Assembly (NCBI RefSeq): GCF_001654455.1
Contig: NZ_CP015772.1
Span: forward strand, 1,054,001-1,118,000
Length of the DNA stretch: 64,000 nt
Source of the DNA: Niabella ginsenosidivorans
GTDB lineage: Bacteria; Bacteroidota; Bacteroidia; Chitinophagales; Chitinophagaceae
Direction of reading: 5' to 3'
Below, piece after piece: positions 16,940 through 24,931 of the stretch. Within the stretch, counting starts at the first letter, position 1. Each line of letters opens with the position of its first letter. Below the pieces are notes generated by a model. It saw nothing but the letters and a program-made list of their open reading frames with translations. It did not search any database and was not told where the DNA came from. The position numbers were made by a program, and so were the translations under genes.

Positions 16940-17506
16940 ATGAAAACCAGTAAAAAGCAATTGCCCGATTCACAGCGTACAACACTGTTGGGCATATTGA
17001 AAGACCGTTTTGAAAAAAACAGAGGCCGTCATAAAGGAATGGAATGGGCAACAATACAGGCAAGACTGGAGGCGAAGCCGGAAAAGCTATGGTCGCTCGA
17101 TGAAATGGAAAGTACCGGTGGTGAGCCGGATGTAGTAGGTTTTGATCAGAAAACCGGCGAATATCTTTTTTGTGATTGCGCAGCAGAAAGCCCCAAAGGC
17201 CGCAGAAGTCTTTGCTATGACGGCGCTGCGCTGGCATCAAGGAAAGAGCACAAACCGGCAGACAGCGCCATTGATAAAGCTGCTGCCATGGGCATTGCAC
17301 TGTTAACGGAAGAGCAATACCGGGCACTGCAACAGCTGGGTGCATTTGATCTGAAAACGTCCAGCTGGATACAGACACCTGCCGCTATCCGGAAGCTGGG
17401 CGGAGCGCTCTTTTGTGACCGGCGTTATGATCATGTATTTACTTATCACAATGGCGCTGAATCTTACTATGCCGCCAGGGGATTCCGGGGCATGCTGTGC
17501 GTATGA
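16940..17506 (+). CDS. DUF4256 family protein
   Basis: The 188-residue cytoplasmic protein matches DUF4256 along its length: RFEKNRGRHKGMEW near 28, LWSLDEMESTGGEPDVVGFD near 50, CAAESPKGRRSLCYDGAAL near 80 and GGALFCDRRYDHVFTYHNGA near 154. The function is unknown. The conserved Cys, Asp, His and Arg positions could suggest an enzyme, but I do not recognise a catalytic signature. It is 31 bp downstream of the DUF1801/YdeI gene and is probably the last gene of the ArsR-controlled run. Confidence 0.85.
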   Translation: MKTSKKQLPDSQRTTLLGILKDRFEKNRGRHKGMEWATIQARLEAKPEKLWSLDEMESTGGEPDVVGFDQKTGEYLFCDCAAESPKGRRSLCYDGAALASRKEHKPADSAIDKAAAMGIALLTEEQYRALQQLGAFDLKTSSWIQTPAAIRKLGGALFCDRRYDHVFTYHNGAESYYAARGFRGMLCV

Positions 17507-17938
17507 ACTTATAGAAATGATAAACAGGCTGCTCTTAGCTGCCTGCCGGATTTTCAGGAATCACTAAAAGAAAAGATCTGTGCGGTAAATGCTCCCGCAG
17601 ATTCTGAACAACGCAGACAACCATCCATCTGCGCTTCCGCCAATGACGGAAGTCTGCGTTCCGAAGGTTCGGAACAGCGGGACATAACATGCAAGTGAAA
17701 TTTATTACAGGCCAACAAAAAGCGTTCCGTCTTCAGGAAACTTTTAGGTCTGATTAAAATGTCACTTTTCTATAGGAAAAGCTGAATACTTTGCAAATAC
17801 ATGCGTTCCGGCTGATTGCTGTCTTGCGCTCATATTTTTGCTATATTTGAATGATGTCCGGGTGTTAGGTTGCAACGGTAAAAATCGTTATCCTGTGGCC
17901 CCCGGGAAACAGGCTAACAATACTCAAGCCACACATAA
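17507..17938. other. Intergenic region with a hairpin and a weak promoter
   Basis: No gene is supported in this 432-bp gap. A perfect 8-bp inverted repeat, GTTCCGAA then TTCGGAAC, lies at 17658-17675. The stretches TCCCGCAGAT near 17600 and CGCAGACAA near 17620 resemble fragments near 45070-45118, hinting at another dispersed repeat. TATATTTG at 17842-17849 fits a -7 box for the hydrolase gene, but no correctly spaced -33 box is visible. Confidence 0.4.
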
Positions 17939-18997
17939 ATGTTATTTAATAAAATATATTTCCTGTTGTTGCTGCTGACCCTGGAATGCCTGGGTGGAAA
18001 TTCTTTAAGAGCCCAGGATGGTACAACAGGCTACAAAGAACAGGAGCTGGATTTTACAGCTAACGGCAACAGGCTCTCCGGAAAGCTGATTACTCCCCAT
18101 GTTTATAAAGGTAAATTACCGGTAATTGTTTTTGTACATGGATCCGGTCCGGAAGATTACAGCTCCTCGGGCAACTACCGGTATCTATGGCAGGTGTTTA
18201 CTAAAATGGGTTTTGCCTGTTATTCCTGGAACCGGCCGGGAGTAAGCCCGTCTGAAGGACAATGGTACCAGGCATCTATCGCAGACAGAGCCGGAGAAGT
18301 GGTCAGTGCCATGAACAGGCTCAAAGAACTGGACTTGGTAGATTCTTCAAAAATAGGCCTTTGGGGCATTAGCCAGGCAGGATGGGTGATTCCTGAAGTA
18401 GCCGGCAGAATAGCGCCTGCTTTTGTAATCACAGTGTCTTCACCGGTAACAACGGCCTTTAGTCAGGAGTGCTACAGGGTAAGATCTCAAATGAAGGCAG
18501 CAGGATTTTCCAGGCGGGAGCTGCGCAAGGCTATTGCTTATAACAAGGAATTAAGAGCAATGATAAAGGAAGGGAAGCCCTATCAGGCGTTTTTGGAGCT
18601 GCAAAAAAGAACAGAGTCTGAAAAATGGAAAGACTATGTTATTACAGGGGATGAAAGGGTATATGATTATTTAAAAGTTGTTTTAACGAAAGACAGCGCC
18701 CCTGATCTAAGCAGTTTGCGTTGCCCGGTATTAGCTATTTGGGGTGCGAACGATTTGCTGGTACCTCCCCAAAAAAGCGCTGAGACCTATAAAAAGGAGC
18801 TGAAGCGAATAGGTAACCTGAATGTTCAGATAAGGATCATTCCTGATGCAGACCATACACTTACCTATAACCGTACCGGTACTGACGCTGAAACCAACAG
18901 AAGGAGAGAGCAGTATAAAGACAAACCCTGGGAAATTTTTGCGCCGGGTTATATTTCTTTAATGACGGATTGGTTAAAAAAGCTGGATCTGAAATGA
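17939..18997 (+). CDS. Secreted alpha/beta hydrolase
   Basis: A signal peptide ends near residue 26 (LRAQ). The fold is a serine alpha/beta hydrolase: oxyanion motif HGSGPED at 67-73, nucleophile elbow GISQAG with Ser145, an acid residue in IWGANDLLVPP near 268, and the His in DADHTLTY near 301. The lid or insert spans about 165-250. Close relatives are annotated as peptidase S9-like or dienelactone hydrolase-like, but the substrate cannot be inferred. Its stop codon overlaps the start of a 50-codon ORF (ATGA), with KptA directly after. Confidence 0.88.
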   Translation: MLFNKIYFLLLLLTLECLGGNSLRAQDGTTGYKEQELDFTANGNRLSGKLITPHVYKGKLPVIVFVHGSGPEDYSSSGNYRYLWQVFTKMGFACYSWNRPGVSPSEGQWYQASIADRAGEVVSAMNRLKELDLVDSSKIGLWGISQAGWVIPEVAGRIAPAFVITVSSPVTTAFSQECYRVRSQMKAAGFSRRELRKAIAYNKELRAMIKEGKPYQAFLELQKRTESEKWKDYVITGDERVYDYLKVVLTKDSAPDLSSLRCPVLAIWGANDLLVPPQKSAETYKKELKRIGNLNVQIRIIPDADHTLTYNRTGTDAETNRRREQYKDKPWEIFAPGYISLMTDWLKKLDLK

Positions 18998-19146
18998 AGA
19001 AGCACAAACACGGCAATAAAGAAACGGGCGTTGTAGTTCCCTTTTCTTATTTGTTCAAACCGGACTATTTAGCGGAACAACCGGCGCTGATGAAAAATTG
19101 TAAACCGGTATTGCCAACAGGCACCAGGCGGATAGAACCATTATAA
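18994..19146 (+). CDS. Candidate small protein (50 aa), translationally coupled on both sides
   Basis: An ATG at 18994 overlaps the TGA of the alpha/beta hydrolase (ATGA), and the TAA at 19144-19146 overlaps the ATG of kptA (TAATG). The ORF encodes 50 residues with a basic start (MKKHKHGNKE) and a hydrophobic or aromatic middle (VVVPFSYLFKPDYL). It has no signal peptide or membrane helix. I recognise no family. The exact fit between two genes argues for a real coupled ORF, but 50 codons can be open by chance and the product may be a degraded remnant. Confidence 0.4.
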   Translation: MKKHKHGNKETGVVVPFSYLFKPDYLAEQPALMKNCKPVLPTGTRRIEPL

Positions 19147-19706
19147 TGCAACTAAAAATGATTGACCAGGAAAAGTGTATAAATATTAGTAAGTTTTTAA
19201 GCCTGGTTTTACGGCATAAGCCGGAAACGATAGATATTCAGTTAGATGAAAACGGTTGGGCAGATATTGATACCCTGATTGAACGGTCAAACAATTATGG
19301 AGTAGCGTTTAATAAAGAGATGCTTCAATACATCGTTGCAACCAACTCAAAGAAACGTTTTGCATTTAACGATACTATTGATAAGATCAGGGCAAGCCAG
19401 GGGCACTCTGTAAATGTTGAATTAGGCTACGCAAGCCAAAAGCCACCGGAAATATTGTATCATGGCACAAGCGAAAGATCGGTTCCGTCTATCCTGAACA
19501 GCGGGCTTGAAAAACGTAACAGACAACATGTTCATTTGAGCTGTGCTGTTGAAACAGCGGTCAGTGTCGGGCAGCGGCATGGGAAGCCCTTTATATTTAA
19601 AGTGCTTGCGGGCCAGATGTATAATGACGGGTTCTTATTTTATCTTTCTGATAATGGTGTTTGGCTTACGGATAAAGTCCCGGCTGCATACCTTGAGGAA
19701 GAATAA
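19146..19706 (+). CDS. kptA: RNA 2'-phosphotransferase (KptA/Tpt1 family)
   Basis: The enzyme transfers an internal RNA 2'-phosphate to NAD+, giving ADP-ribose 1'',2''-cyclic phosphate; in fungi this completes tRNA splicing, and in bacteria the biological substrate is unclear. The N-terminal winged-helix part holds LVLRHKPE with Arg23-His24, and KKRFAF with Arg71. The NAD-binding part holds YHGTS at 105-109, HVHLS at 128-132, and Arg144 before HGKPF. These fit the Arg-His-Arg-Arg catalytic tetrad of the family. The length of 186 is normal. A second ATG at 19158 (MIDQEK) is an equally plausible start. It lies in a cluster of RNA-binding genes. Confidence 0.93.
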   Translation: MQLKMIDQEKCINISKFLSLVLRHKPETIDIQLDENGWADIDTLIERSNNYGVAFNKEMLQYIVATNSKKRFAFNDTIDKIRASQGHSVNVELGYASQKPPEILYHGTSERSVPSILNSGLEKRNRQHVHLSCAVETAVSVGQRHGKPFIFKVLAGQMYNDGFLFYLSDNGVWLTDKVPAAYLEEE

Positions 19707-19928
19707 TCAATAAAACCTGCAAAGCTCAATATAGCAACCAGCATTTTTGATAACCTGAAGGCTGATCTTTTATTTTAAAAAGCTGCCTGCCGTTTTATTG
19801 GGTGTTCTCGGGACAGATAATGCCTGTCTAAGGCAGGAAATGCGCACATTGCATTAAAAGCGCATTGGCGGCTGTTTTATCCGGGTTATAGAGGAAGGAA
19901 AGGAATCTCAACCGGAAGCGGCTGCAAC

Positions 19929-20366
19929 TTATGCGCCCTTTACATTTACAGCAACCCAACCTTTAGGGCCTTTCTGAACTTCAAAAGTAACTTTTAAATT
20001 CTCTTTCAATTCAACTAATGCTGCATTTACGTGTACAAAAATGCTCTCTTTGGTAACGGCGTCCTTAATAAACCCATATCCCTTATTACTATCAAAAAAG
20101 GTAATGATCCCCGTCCTGGCAGGATCTTCATTTCTGAGATCCCTGCTGTTAGCCACAACAGGCGGTATATCATTATTAAGCGGTTTGGATTTTTTTTCGG
20201 GTGGTGTGGCAGATAGGTTGCCATATTCATCTACATAGGCCAGCATATCATTCAGGCTTTTGCCTTTGTCGGTATTTTCCCTGCGTTCCTGTTTTCTTTC
20301 TTCCTTTTTCTTTTTAGCGTTTCTTTTTTTTAATTCTCTTTCCCTTTTGTTCCAGGTTTCTCCCAT
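19929..20366 (-). CDS. Cold-shock-domain RNA-binding protein with charged N-terminal extension
   Basis: Residues about 85-145 form a cold-shock domain with RNP1-like KGYGFI and RNP2-like IFVHV, following GIITFFDSNKGYGFI. Residues 1-45 are very rich in Lys, Arg and Glu (KKRNAKKKKEERKQERRE) and probably form a charged helix that binds nucleic acid without specificity. The middle part is a linker. The protein likely acts as an RNA chaperone or single-strand binder. It is the third gene of a minus-strand run after the RRM protein and the 85-residue protein. This extended form is common in Bacteroidota and longer than the standard 65-70-residue Csp. Confidence 0.92.
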   Translation of the reverse strand: MGETWNKRERELKKRNAKKKKEERKQERRENTDKGKSLNDMLAYVDEYGNLSATPPEKKSKPLNNDIPPVVANSRDLRNEDPARTGIITFFDSNKGYGFIKDAVTKESIFVHVNAALVELKENLKVTFEVQKGPKGWVAVNVKGA

Positions 20367-20425
20367 CAGATTCTTTTATAGGTGAATAATAAATTGGTAA
20401 GGTTTGGCTGGCACCCAATGCCCAA

Positions 20426-20683
20426 TTATTTGGTTGCTGCACTTAAACGTGTGAACCCTGAACCGTTAAACAGGCGCGAAAGGTTAATGTCCTTTGTTTG
20501 CTTCCATTGCTCCAGATTTTTTGAGTTCACCACGCGCCAGAAATTTTTTGCCTTCAGTTCATCATAATCGCGCATATTTATAAAAATGCCGGTTACAGTT
20601 GATCGATCCTTGAAATGAATATTTACAGCTCCAGCTTTTTTCGTGTTGGTAACTAAAAATTTTTCTATTGATTCTGCATCCAT
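20426..20683 (-). CDS. Conserved small protein, possibly Sm-like fold
   Basis: The 85-residue protein begins with a helix (MDAESIEKFLV), then shows a short beta-like region VNIHFKDRSTVTGIFI, the segment DYDELKAKNFWRVVNSKN, and ends with DINLSRLFNGSGFTRL. The strand pattern with a FKDRSTVTG turn resembles the first strands of Sm/Hfq-like barrels, but this is a guess from pattern alone. It lies between the RRM and cold-shock genes, which suggests an RNA-related role. I do not recognise a named family; relatives in Bacteroidota have carried misleading dehydrogenase names. Confidence 0.75.
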   Translation of the reverse strand: MDAESIEKFLVTNTKKAGAVNIHFKDRSTVTGIFINMRDYDELKAKNFWRVVNSKNLEQWKQTKDINLSRLFNGSGFTRLSAATK

Positions 20684-20726
20684 ATGAATTTCTTTTAAAG
20701 TCTTACTAACTAAACCGGCATTCTTC

Positions 20727-20996
20727 TTACCAGCGATTGGAATAACTTGGCTTTTCTTCTTTGGGGCGCGCTTCCATTACTTTGATGGAGCGGCCATCCT
20801 GCATAGAGCCGTTCAGGTCTTTGATGGCTTTCATAGCTGCATCGTCAGACATTTCAACAAATCCAAAGCCTCTGCTTTGTTTGGTGAATTTGTCTGTAAT
20901 AACACGCGCGCTGTCAACAGCTCCGTATGTTGAAAATAAATCGGTAAGGTCTTCAGTGGTAAAGCTGTACCCAAGATTGGACACGAAAATGTTCAT
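20727..20996 (-). CDS. RRM-domain RNA-binding protein
   Basis: A single RNA recognition motif fills the 89-residue protein: RNP2 IFVSNL at residues 3-8 and RNP1 RGFGFVEM at 42-49, with the usual beta-alpha-beta-beta-alpha-beta order and a short basic tail. Such single-RRM proteins are frequent in Bacteroidota and cyanobacteria and bind single-stranded RNA, often with cold-induced expression. It is the first gene of the minus-strand run with the 85-residue and cold-shock genes, and a promoter-like site lies about 40 bp upstream of its start. Confidence 0.95.
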   Translation of the reverse strand: MNIFVSNLGYSFTTEDLTDLFSTYGAVDSARVITDKFTKQSRGFGFVEMSDDAAMKAIKDLNGSMQDGRSIKVMEARPKEEKPSYSNRW

Positions 20997-21037
20997 TTTT
21001 AATAAATTTAATAAATTGATAAATGATTCGAGAAAGG

Positions 21038-21071
21038 CAAATATATAAAGCGGAAAAGCTGAAAAAGCAAG
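21038..21071 (-). promoter_or_regulatory. Probable promoter of the RRM/cold-shock gene run
   Basis: On the minus strand, TATATTTG (21045 down to 21038) matches the Bacteroidota -7 box, and CTTG (21071 down to 21068) could be a -33 box at a slightly long spacing of 22 bp. The start codon of the RRM gene is about 42 nt downstream, leaving a leader rich in A and T (ATTTATTAAATT), typical of cold-responsive genes. Confidence 0.5.
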
Positions 21072-21339
21072 TGCTTACAATAGAGCGGTAACTCAAACTA
21101 ACCCGGCAAAGATAAGCTTAATTCTTCAAATGTCCGTTTTTTTCTTTTTGAGCCATATAACCTGTTGGTATCAACTTATTTATTGCATATTGTAATAAAT
21201 AAAGTATCTTCATTAAAAGCAGAAGGCGTATTGAATGAATGTTGTCTTTCCCATGTTCCGTGTCTTTCTTCTTTTGTTTATGCTTTTAACCAAAATCAAT
21301 TATAAATAACAGTTAGGTTTTAATACCAAGCCTGATGAC

Positions 21340-21373
21340 AGGATTGAAGGAGTCCGGGCATTTCTTCAATCCT
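21340..21373 (+). other. Hairpin in the leader region of the gene at 21407
   Basis: Perfect 10-bp arms, AGGATTGAAG (21340-21349) and CTTCAATCCT (21364-21373), are followed by a short TTTT. The rest of the 410-bp gap 20997-21406 is AT-rich and contains the minus-strand promoter at its left end; I see no further gene. The hairpin could be a weak terminator or attenuator 34 bp before the ATG at 21407. Confidence 0.45.
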
Positions 21374-21406
21374 TTTAATGATTTGATAACTTTTTAATTG
21401 AATAGT

Positions 21407-21682
21407 ATGAATTTTCAAAAACAGGATCTTGTACATACGCACTATAGCTGGGCCAGCGGCGGGCATATCTTTAAAGGACAGCCCAGCCGGAGAAGCTTTG
21501 ACAGGAACAACGGAGACCAGGTATTGTTTCTGATTAACCTTTATGCCTCTCTGACGGATCGGTTCACGTTGCATGATGGAAAGATCATTGAACAAAAGAT
21601 CCATTCGGATGTGCCGGAAGAAGCCAGGAGCGAAATATCAGTTTTTAACTGGCTGAGATGGAATGTGTTTATAGCTGAATAG
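21407..21682 (+). CDS. Small hypothetical protein (91 aa)
   Basis: The ATG at 21407 is preferred over an upstream TTG at 21398. The product is a 91-residue soluble protein with aromatic and basic residues (HTHYSWASGGHIF, QPSRRSFDRN) and an aromatic C-terminus (NWLRWNVFIAE). No domain, signal peptide or membrane segment is recognised. It stands alone on the plus strand between two minus-strand groups. The codon usage looks ordinary. I consider it a probable, not certain, gene. Confidence 0.5.
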   Translation: MNFQKQDLVHTHYSWASGGHIFKGQPSRRSFDRNNGDQVLFLINLYASLTDRFTLHDGKIIEQKIHSDVPEEARSEISVFNWLRWNVFIAE

Positions 21683-21725
21683 ATCGTTAAAGCGGGCGGC
21701 TGAACAGCGGGTTTATAAGCCTTCT

Positions 21726-22025
21726 TTACAGGGAATTGATTTTTATCCGGAATGCTGACAGGCAATAGTTAATATAGCTGGTAAGCGATTGTTGTAATTG
21801 TAGCAGATCGTTCCGCTTATAGGTACGGATCAGTTCTCTGGCTTCTATGCTCAATTGCTGTTGTAGCTGCCGCTCGTATCTGCCCCGTATCTGCTGAAAA
21901 ACATTTTCATCGCCCTGCCGGTCTAATTTTTTTATCTGCTCCATAAAATTAAAATAAAGCTCTTCAAACAGCTTATTGGCAGTTTTTCTAAAACCAGTCA
22001 TTATTAAAACAGGATCCTGTTCCAT
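21726..22025 (-). CDS. Small helical protein downstream of the FabH-like gene
   Basis: The 99-residue product is predicted almost wholly helical, with a Gln-rich middle (QQIRGRYERQLQQQL) and a C-terminal amphipathic helix. It has no signal peptide and no recognised family. It starts 10 bp after the FabH-like gene and is very likely co-transcribed, so a role linked to that ketosynthase is the best guess. A coiled-coil or helical-bundle partner is possible. Confidence 0.65.
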   Translation of the reverse strand: MEQDPVLIMTGFRKTANKLFEELYFNFMEQIKKLDRQGDENVFQQIRGRYERQLQQQLSIEARELIRTYKRNDLLQLQQSLTSYINYCLSAFRIKINSL

Positions 22026-22035
22026 TTAAAAATTA

Positions 22036-23106
22036 TTAAACCCGATAACAAACAGCATTAATGTTCATTCCCGCTCCAACAGATGCAAACAGAATAATAT
22101 CCCCCCCGGAAATTTTATGGCCTGCTATTTTATTGTTCCGTATTAAATGATATAGTGTTGGAATGGTTGCTACCGAACTGTTTCCCAGCCACTGGATGCT
22201 CATTGGCATCACATTTTTTGGAGAGCTGGTTCCATACAGTTCATACAGTCTTTTTACAATTTCTTCATCCATTTTTTCATTGGCCTGGTGGATCAGTATC
22301 TTGCTGACCTCATTAATTGAAATGCCGCTTTTGTCAAGACATTCTTTCATTGCCAGGGGCACCCGCTTCAGGGCATATTCATATACTTTTCTTCCCTTCA
22401 TCTTAATAAACAGGGTATCGTTCCCGTTTTGCTTATAGCCCTTACCCATGTTTATATAGTCCACTTCTTCTATACTATGCGTTTGTGCGGCATAGCCCAG
22501 TATGCCCTGCCCACCGGTTGCCGAAGGCTGATATTCCAGTACAACTGCTCCGGCACCATCCGAAAAGATCATACTGTCCCGGTCAGCAGGATCAATAACA
22601 CGGGACAATGTTTCTGTACCAATCAGCAATACCTTTTGGGCCATTCCTGCCGTAAACCAGGCATGGGATTGAATAACCGAGTGCAGCCAGCCCGGGCAGC
22701 CTACCAGTACATCAAAGGCAATGCATTCCGGCCGGCTAATACCCAATATATGTTTTACCCTGCAGGCAAGCGACGGTACATTCTGAGACTGAATGGTATC
22801 ATAAGGGATGTCTCCAAAATTATGTGCTACAACGATCTGGTCCAGCGTTTCCGGATCTATCCCGCTGCTTATTAATGCCTGCCATCCCGCCACTGCGGCC
22901 ATGTCGGATGCGTTAATATGCGCAGGGGCATAACGCCTTTCGGATATTCCGGTAATGTTTTTAAACTTTTCAATGATGGTATCATTATGCGCTGAAATGG
23001 GAGTGCCGGACGATTTAAAAAATGTATGATCCGAAAAATCGGCATTTTTCCGTATATCGTTGGGAATATAAGCGCCGGTTCCTGTAATAATTGAGGCCAA
23101 TTGCAT
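22036..23106 (-). CDS. 3-oxoacyl-ACP synthase III-like ketosynthase
   Basis: The 356-residue protein has the thiolase-fold catalytic triad of the KAS III group: Cys137 in VGCPGW, His273 in LIHQAN and Asn309 in WLGNSS. The GAGAVVLEY segment near 184 and the C-terminal GAGMN block also fit. KAS III enzymes condense an acyl-CoA with malonyl-ACP; divergent members make beta-ketoacyl products, alkenes or quinolones. Compared with housekeeping FabH (about 315-330 residues), it is longer and more divergent, so a specialised role is plausible. It is paired with a 99-residue helical protein and lies near a fatty acid desaturase on the opposite strand. Confidence 0.88.
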   Translation of the reverse strand: MQLASIITGTGAYIPNDIRKNADFSDHTFFKSSGTPISAHNDTIIEKFKNITGISERRYAPAHINASDMAAVAGWQALISSGIDPETLDQIVVAHNFGDIPYDTIQSQNVPSLACRVKHILGISRPECIAFDVLVGCPGWLHSVIQSHAWFTAGMAQKVLLIGTETLSRVIDPADRDSMIFSDGAGAVVLEYQPSATGGQGILGYAAQTHSIEEVDYINMGKGYKQNGNDTLFIKMKGRKVYEYALKRVPLAMKECLDKSGISINEVSKILIHQANEKMDEEIVKRLYELYGTSSPKNVMPMSIQWLGNSSVATIPTLYHLIRNNKIAGHKISGGDIILFASVGAGMNINAVCYRV

Positions 23107-23265
23107 GAATTCTTGTTTTAAGTAATGGCATATACGCGTTATAGTTACTACACGGTTGCCTTACCAAAACAGTAGAACAATCAGTTAAGTAATTAATATT
23201 ATTTAAATATACCGATTTTTTTTGACATGATCTGTTAATATTAACAGCAGTATCAGTTGCCAATA

Positions 23266-23499
23266 CTATAATGTTGTTTGAAGCGGCTTTTTCAGGTTAG
23301 TAATGATATAGAACGTAATTCCTCCTCTTAATTCTTCATGCCAGTCCCATTCATCCAGATTTACAATAGCTCCTTTTACTGAATAATTGGTTAATGAAGT
23401 AATGGCATCTCCGGTGAAACATATAGCAGAAGAGGGTATTTCAACATCTTTAAGGAGAACGGTTAAGGCTGTTTTGCCGGGATGTAGCATTGGATACAT
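23266..23499 (-). CDS. Small hypothetical protein (77 aa)
   Basis: The product has a beta-rich look (TALTVLLKDVEIPSSAICF, GAIVNLDEWDWHEEL, GGITFYIITNL). No family is recognised and there is no signal peptide. The gene lies 159 bp upstream of the FabH-like gene on the same strand, with a 273-bp gap to the divergent desaturase. The low-complexity neighbourhood leaves some doubt, but the ORF keeps good amino-acid composition. Confidence 0.5.
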   Translation of the reverse strand: MYPMLHPGKTALTVLLKDVEIPSSAICFTGDAITSLTNYSVKGAIVNLDEWDWHEELRGGITFYIITNLKKPLQTTL

Positions 23500-23772
23500 T
23501 TTAAATAAGTTAATAGTAAAAATGAAACAGTGCGCTTAATCTGCAGATATAAAAAACAACCCTGAAAACAGATCAGCTTATACAGCTACTATAACAGCAA
23601 TTAATGGAAATAGTTTAGCTGAAATTATGAATTTTATTACTCATCAGGCAAAACATATGAATGCAAAATATCCGGAATAGAATAATGGCTAATATTTAAC
23701 AACCGCTAATTATCAGGTAATGAAACATACCGTTATATTACAAAAAGTTTAAGTACACTTAAAAAAATCTGC

Positions 23773-24819
23773 ATGAAAGTTTTAGCTGCGTTAACGGATC
23801 CTGCCTATACACCCAGGAGCCGATTCAACGGTTATGAGAAATTCTGGCTTCGCTTTATGAATGACAAAAGGGACCTGCCGTTTATCCGTTTGCTTACAGT
23901 GATTCATTTAACCGTATTGCCTCTGGCGGTGCTGCTCTTTACCTCCTTGCTGAGTGGGTGGATGTGGTGGGCAGTAGCAGCGCTTTACTTTTATATAGCG
24001 CAGTTTTATTTTAAAGGGAGGTTCGGCCTCATGTTTCATTGTCTCTGTCATCGCAAAACCTTCAGGCCCGCTTACCAGCAGCCCCTTCATAATTATATCA
24101 CCTGGATCATCTGCCCGTTATTCGGTCATGCGCCTGAAAGTTATTTCAGCCATCACATGGGCATGCATCATGTTGAAAATAACAACGGGGAAGATGCAAG
24201 CAGTACCATGAATTATCAGCGGGACAGCCTCCGCAGCTTTTTTGCCTACTTCTTTAATTTCCTTTTCCTGGGGTTTAAGCAAACCTTCCAGTACCTCTTT
24301 GCACGGAAGCGAAAAAAGCTGTATACGCGGCTTACGCTGGGGGAGTGGGTGTTTATCTTTTTTTGTATCGGGATGTGTTTTGTAAATCTGAAGGCCACCC
24401 TGGTAGTGTATGTGGTTCCGTTTTTCTTTGCCCGGTTTGTGATGATGCTGGGCAACTGGACGCAGCACTCATTTATTGACAACAGCGACCCGGAAAATAT
24501 TTATACCAACTCTATTAATTGTATAAATACGCCTTACAATCATATCTGCTGGAATGACGGCTATCATATTGTGCATCATTTACGGCCGGGTATGCATTAT
24601 ACAGATATGCCGCAGGAATTCCTGAAAAGAAAAGATGATTTTGCCCGTCAGAAAGCCATTGTATTTGACGGCATTCATTACCTGCATGTTTTTTATTACC
24701 TGATGACCAAACAATACAATAAGCTGGCAGATAACCTGGTGAATCTTAACAATATGTTTGATAACCGGGAACAGGCGATCCGCCTGATGAAAGAACGCAC
24801 CCAAAAAATCCCGGTATAA
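23773..24819 (+). CDS. Membrane fatty acid desaturase
   Basis: This di-iron membrane desaturase has four hydrophobic helices (about residues 40-62, 64-80, 190-210 and 208-228) and three His clusters: HCLCH at 89-93, HHMGMHH at 127-133, and HIVHH at 265-269, plus His232 in NWTQHSF. Such enzymes introduce a double bond into an acyl chain of membrane lipid and act at the cytoplasmic membrane with reduced electron donors. The length of 348 is normal. The gene stands alone with AT-rich flanks; a role in adjusting membrane fluidity is likely. The neighbouring ketosynthase supports a lipid theme. Confidence 0.9.
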   Translation: MKVLAALTDPAYTPRSRFNGYEKFWLRFMNDKRDLPFIRLLTVIHLTVLPLAVLLFTSLLSGWMWWAVAALYFYIAQFYFKGRFGLMFHCLCHRKTFRPAYQQPLHNYITWIICPLFGHAPESYFSHHMGMHHVENNNGEDASSTMNYQRDSLRSFFAYFFNFLFLGFKQTFQYLFARKRKKLYTRLTLGEWVFIFFCIGMCFVNLKATLVVYVVPFFFARFVMMLGNWTQHSFIDNSDPENIYTNSINCINTPYNHICWNDGYHIVHHLRPGMHYTDMPQEFLKRKDDFARQKAIVFDGIHYLHVFYYLMTKQYNKLADNLVNLNNMFDNREQAIRLMKERTQKIPV

Positions 24820-24931
24820 CCAATCTGCTTATACGCAGCTGAAATTAATTCATCAGACCGACAAAAAAGCCCTGCGTTTTCAGGAAAGTGTCTCTTCCTT
24901 ATAACAGGTCCCCGCTCCATCGCGGCATTCT

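Noticed and set aside
23015-23263. 82-codon minus-strand ORF overlapping the start of the FabH-like gene
   Set aside because: It overlaps the first 90 bp of the FabH-like gene in another frame and has an unlikely composition; no homology is apparent.
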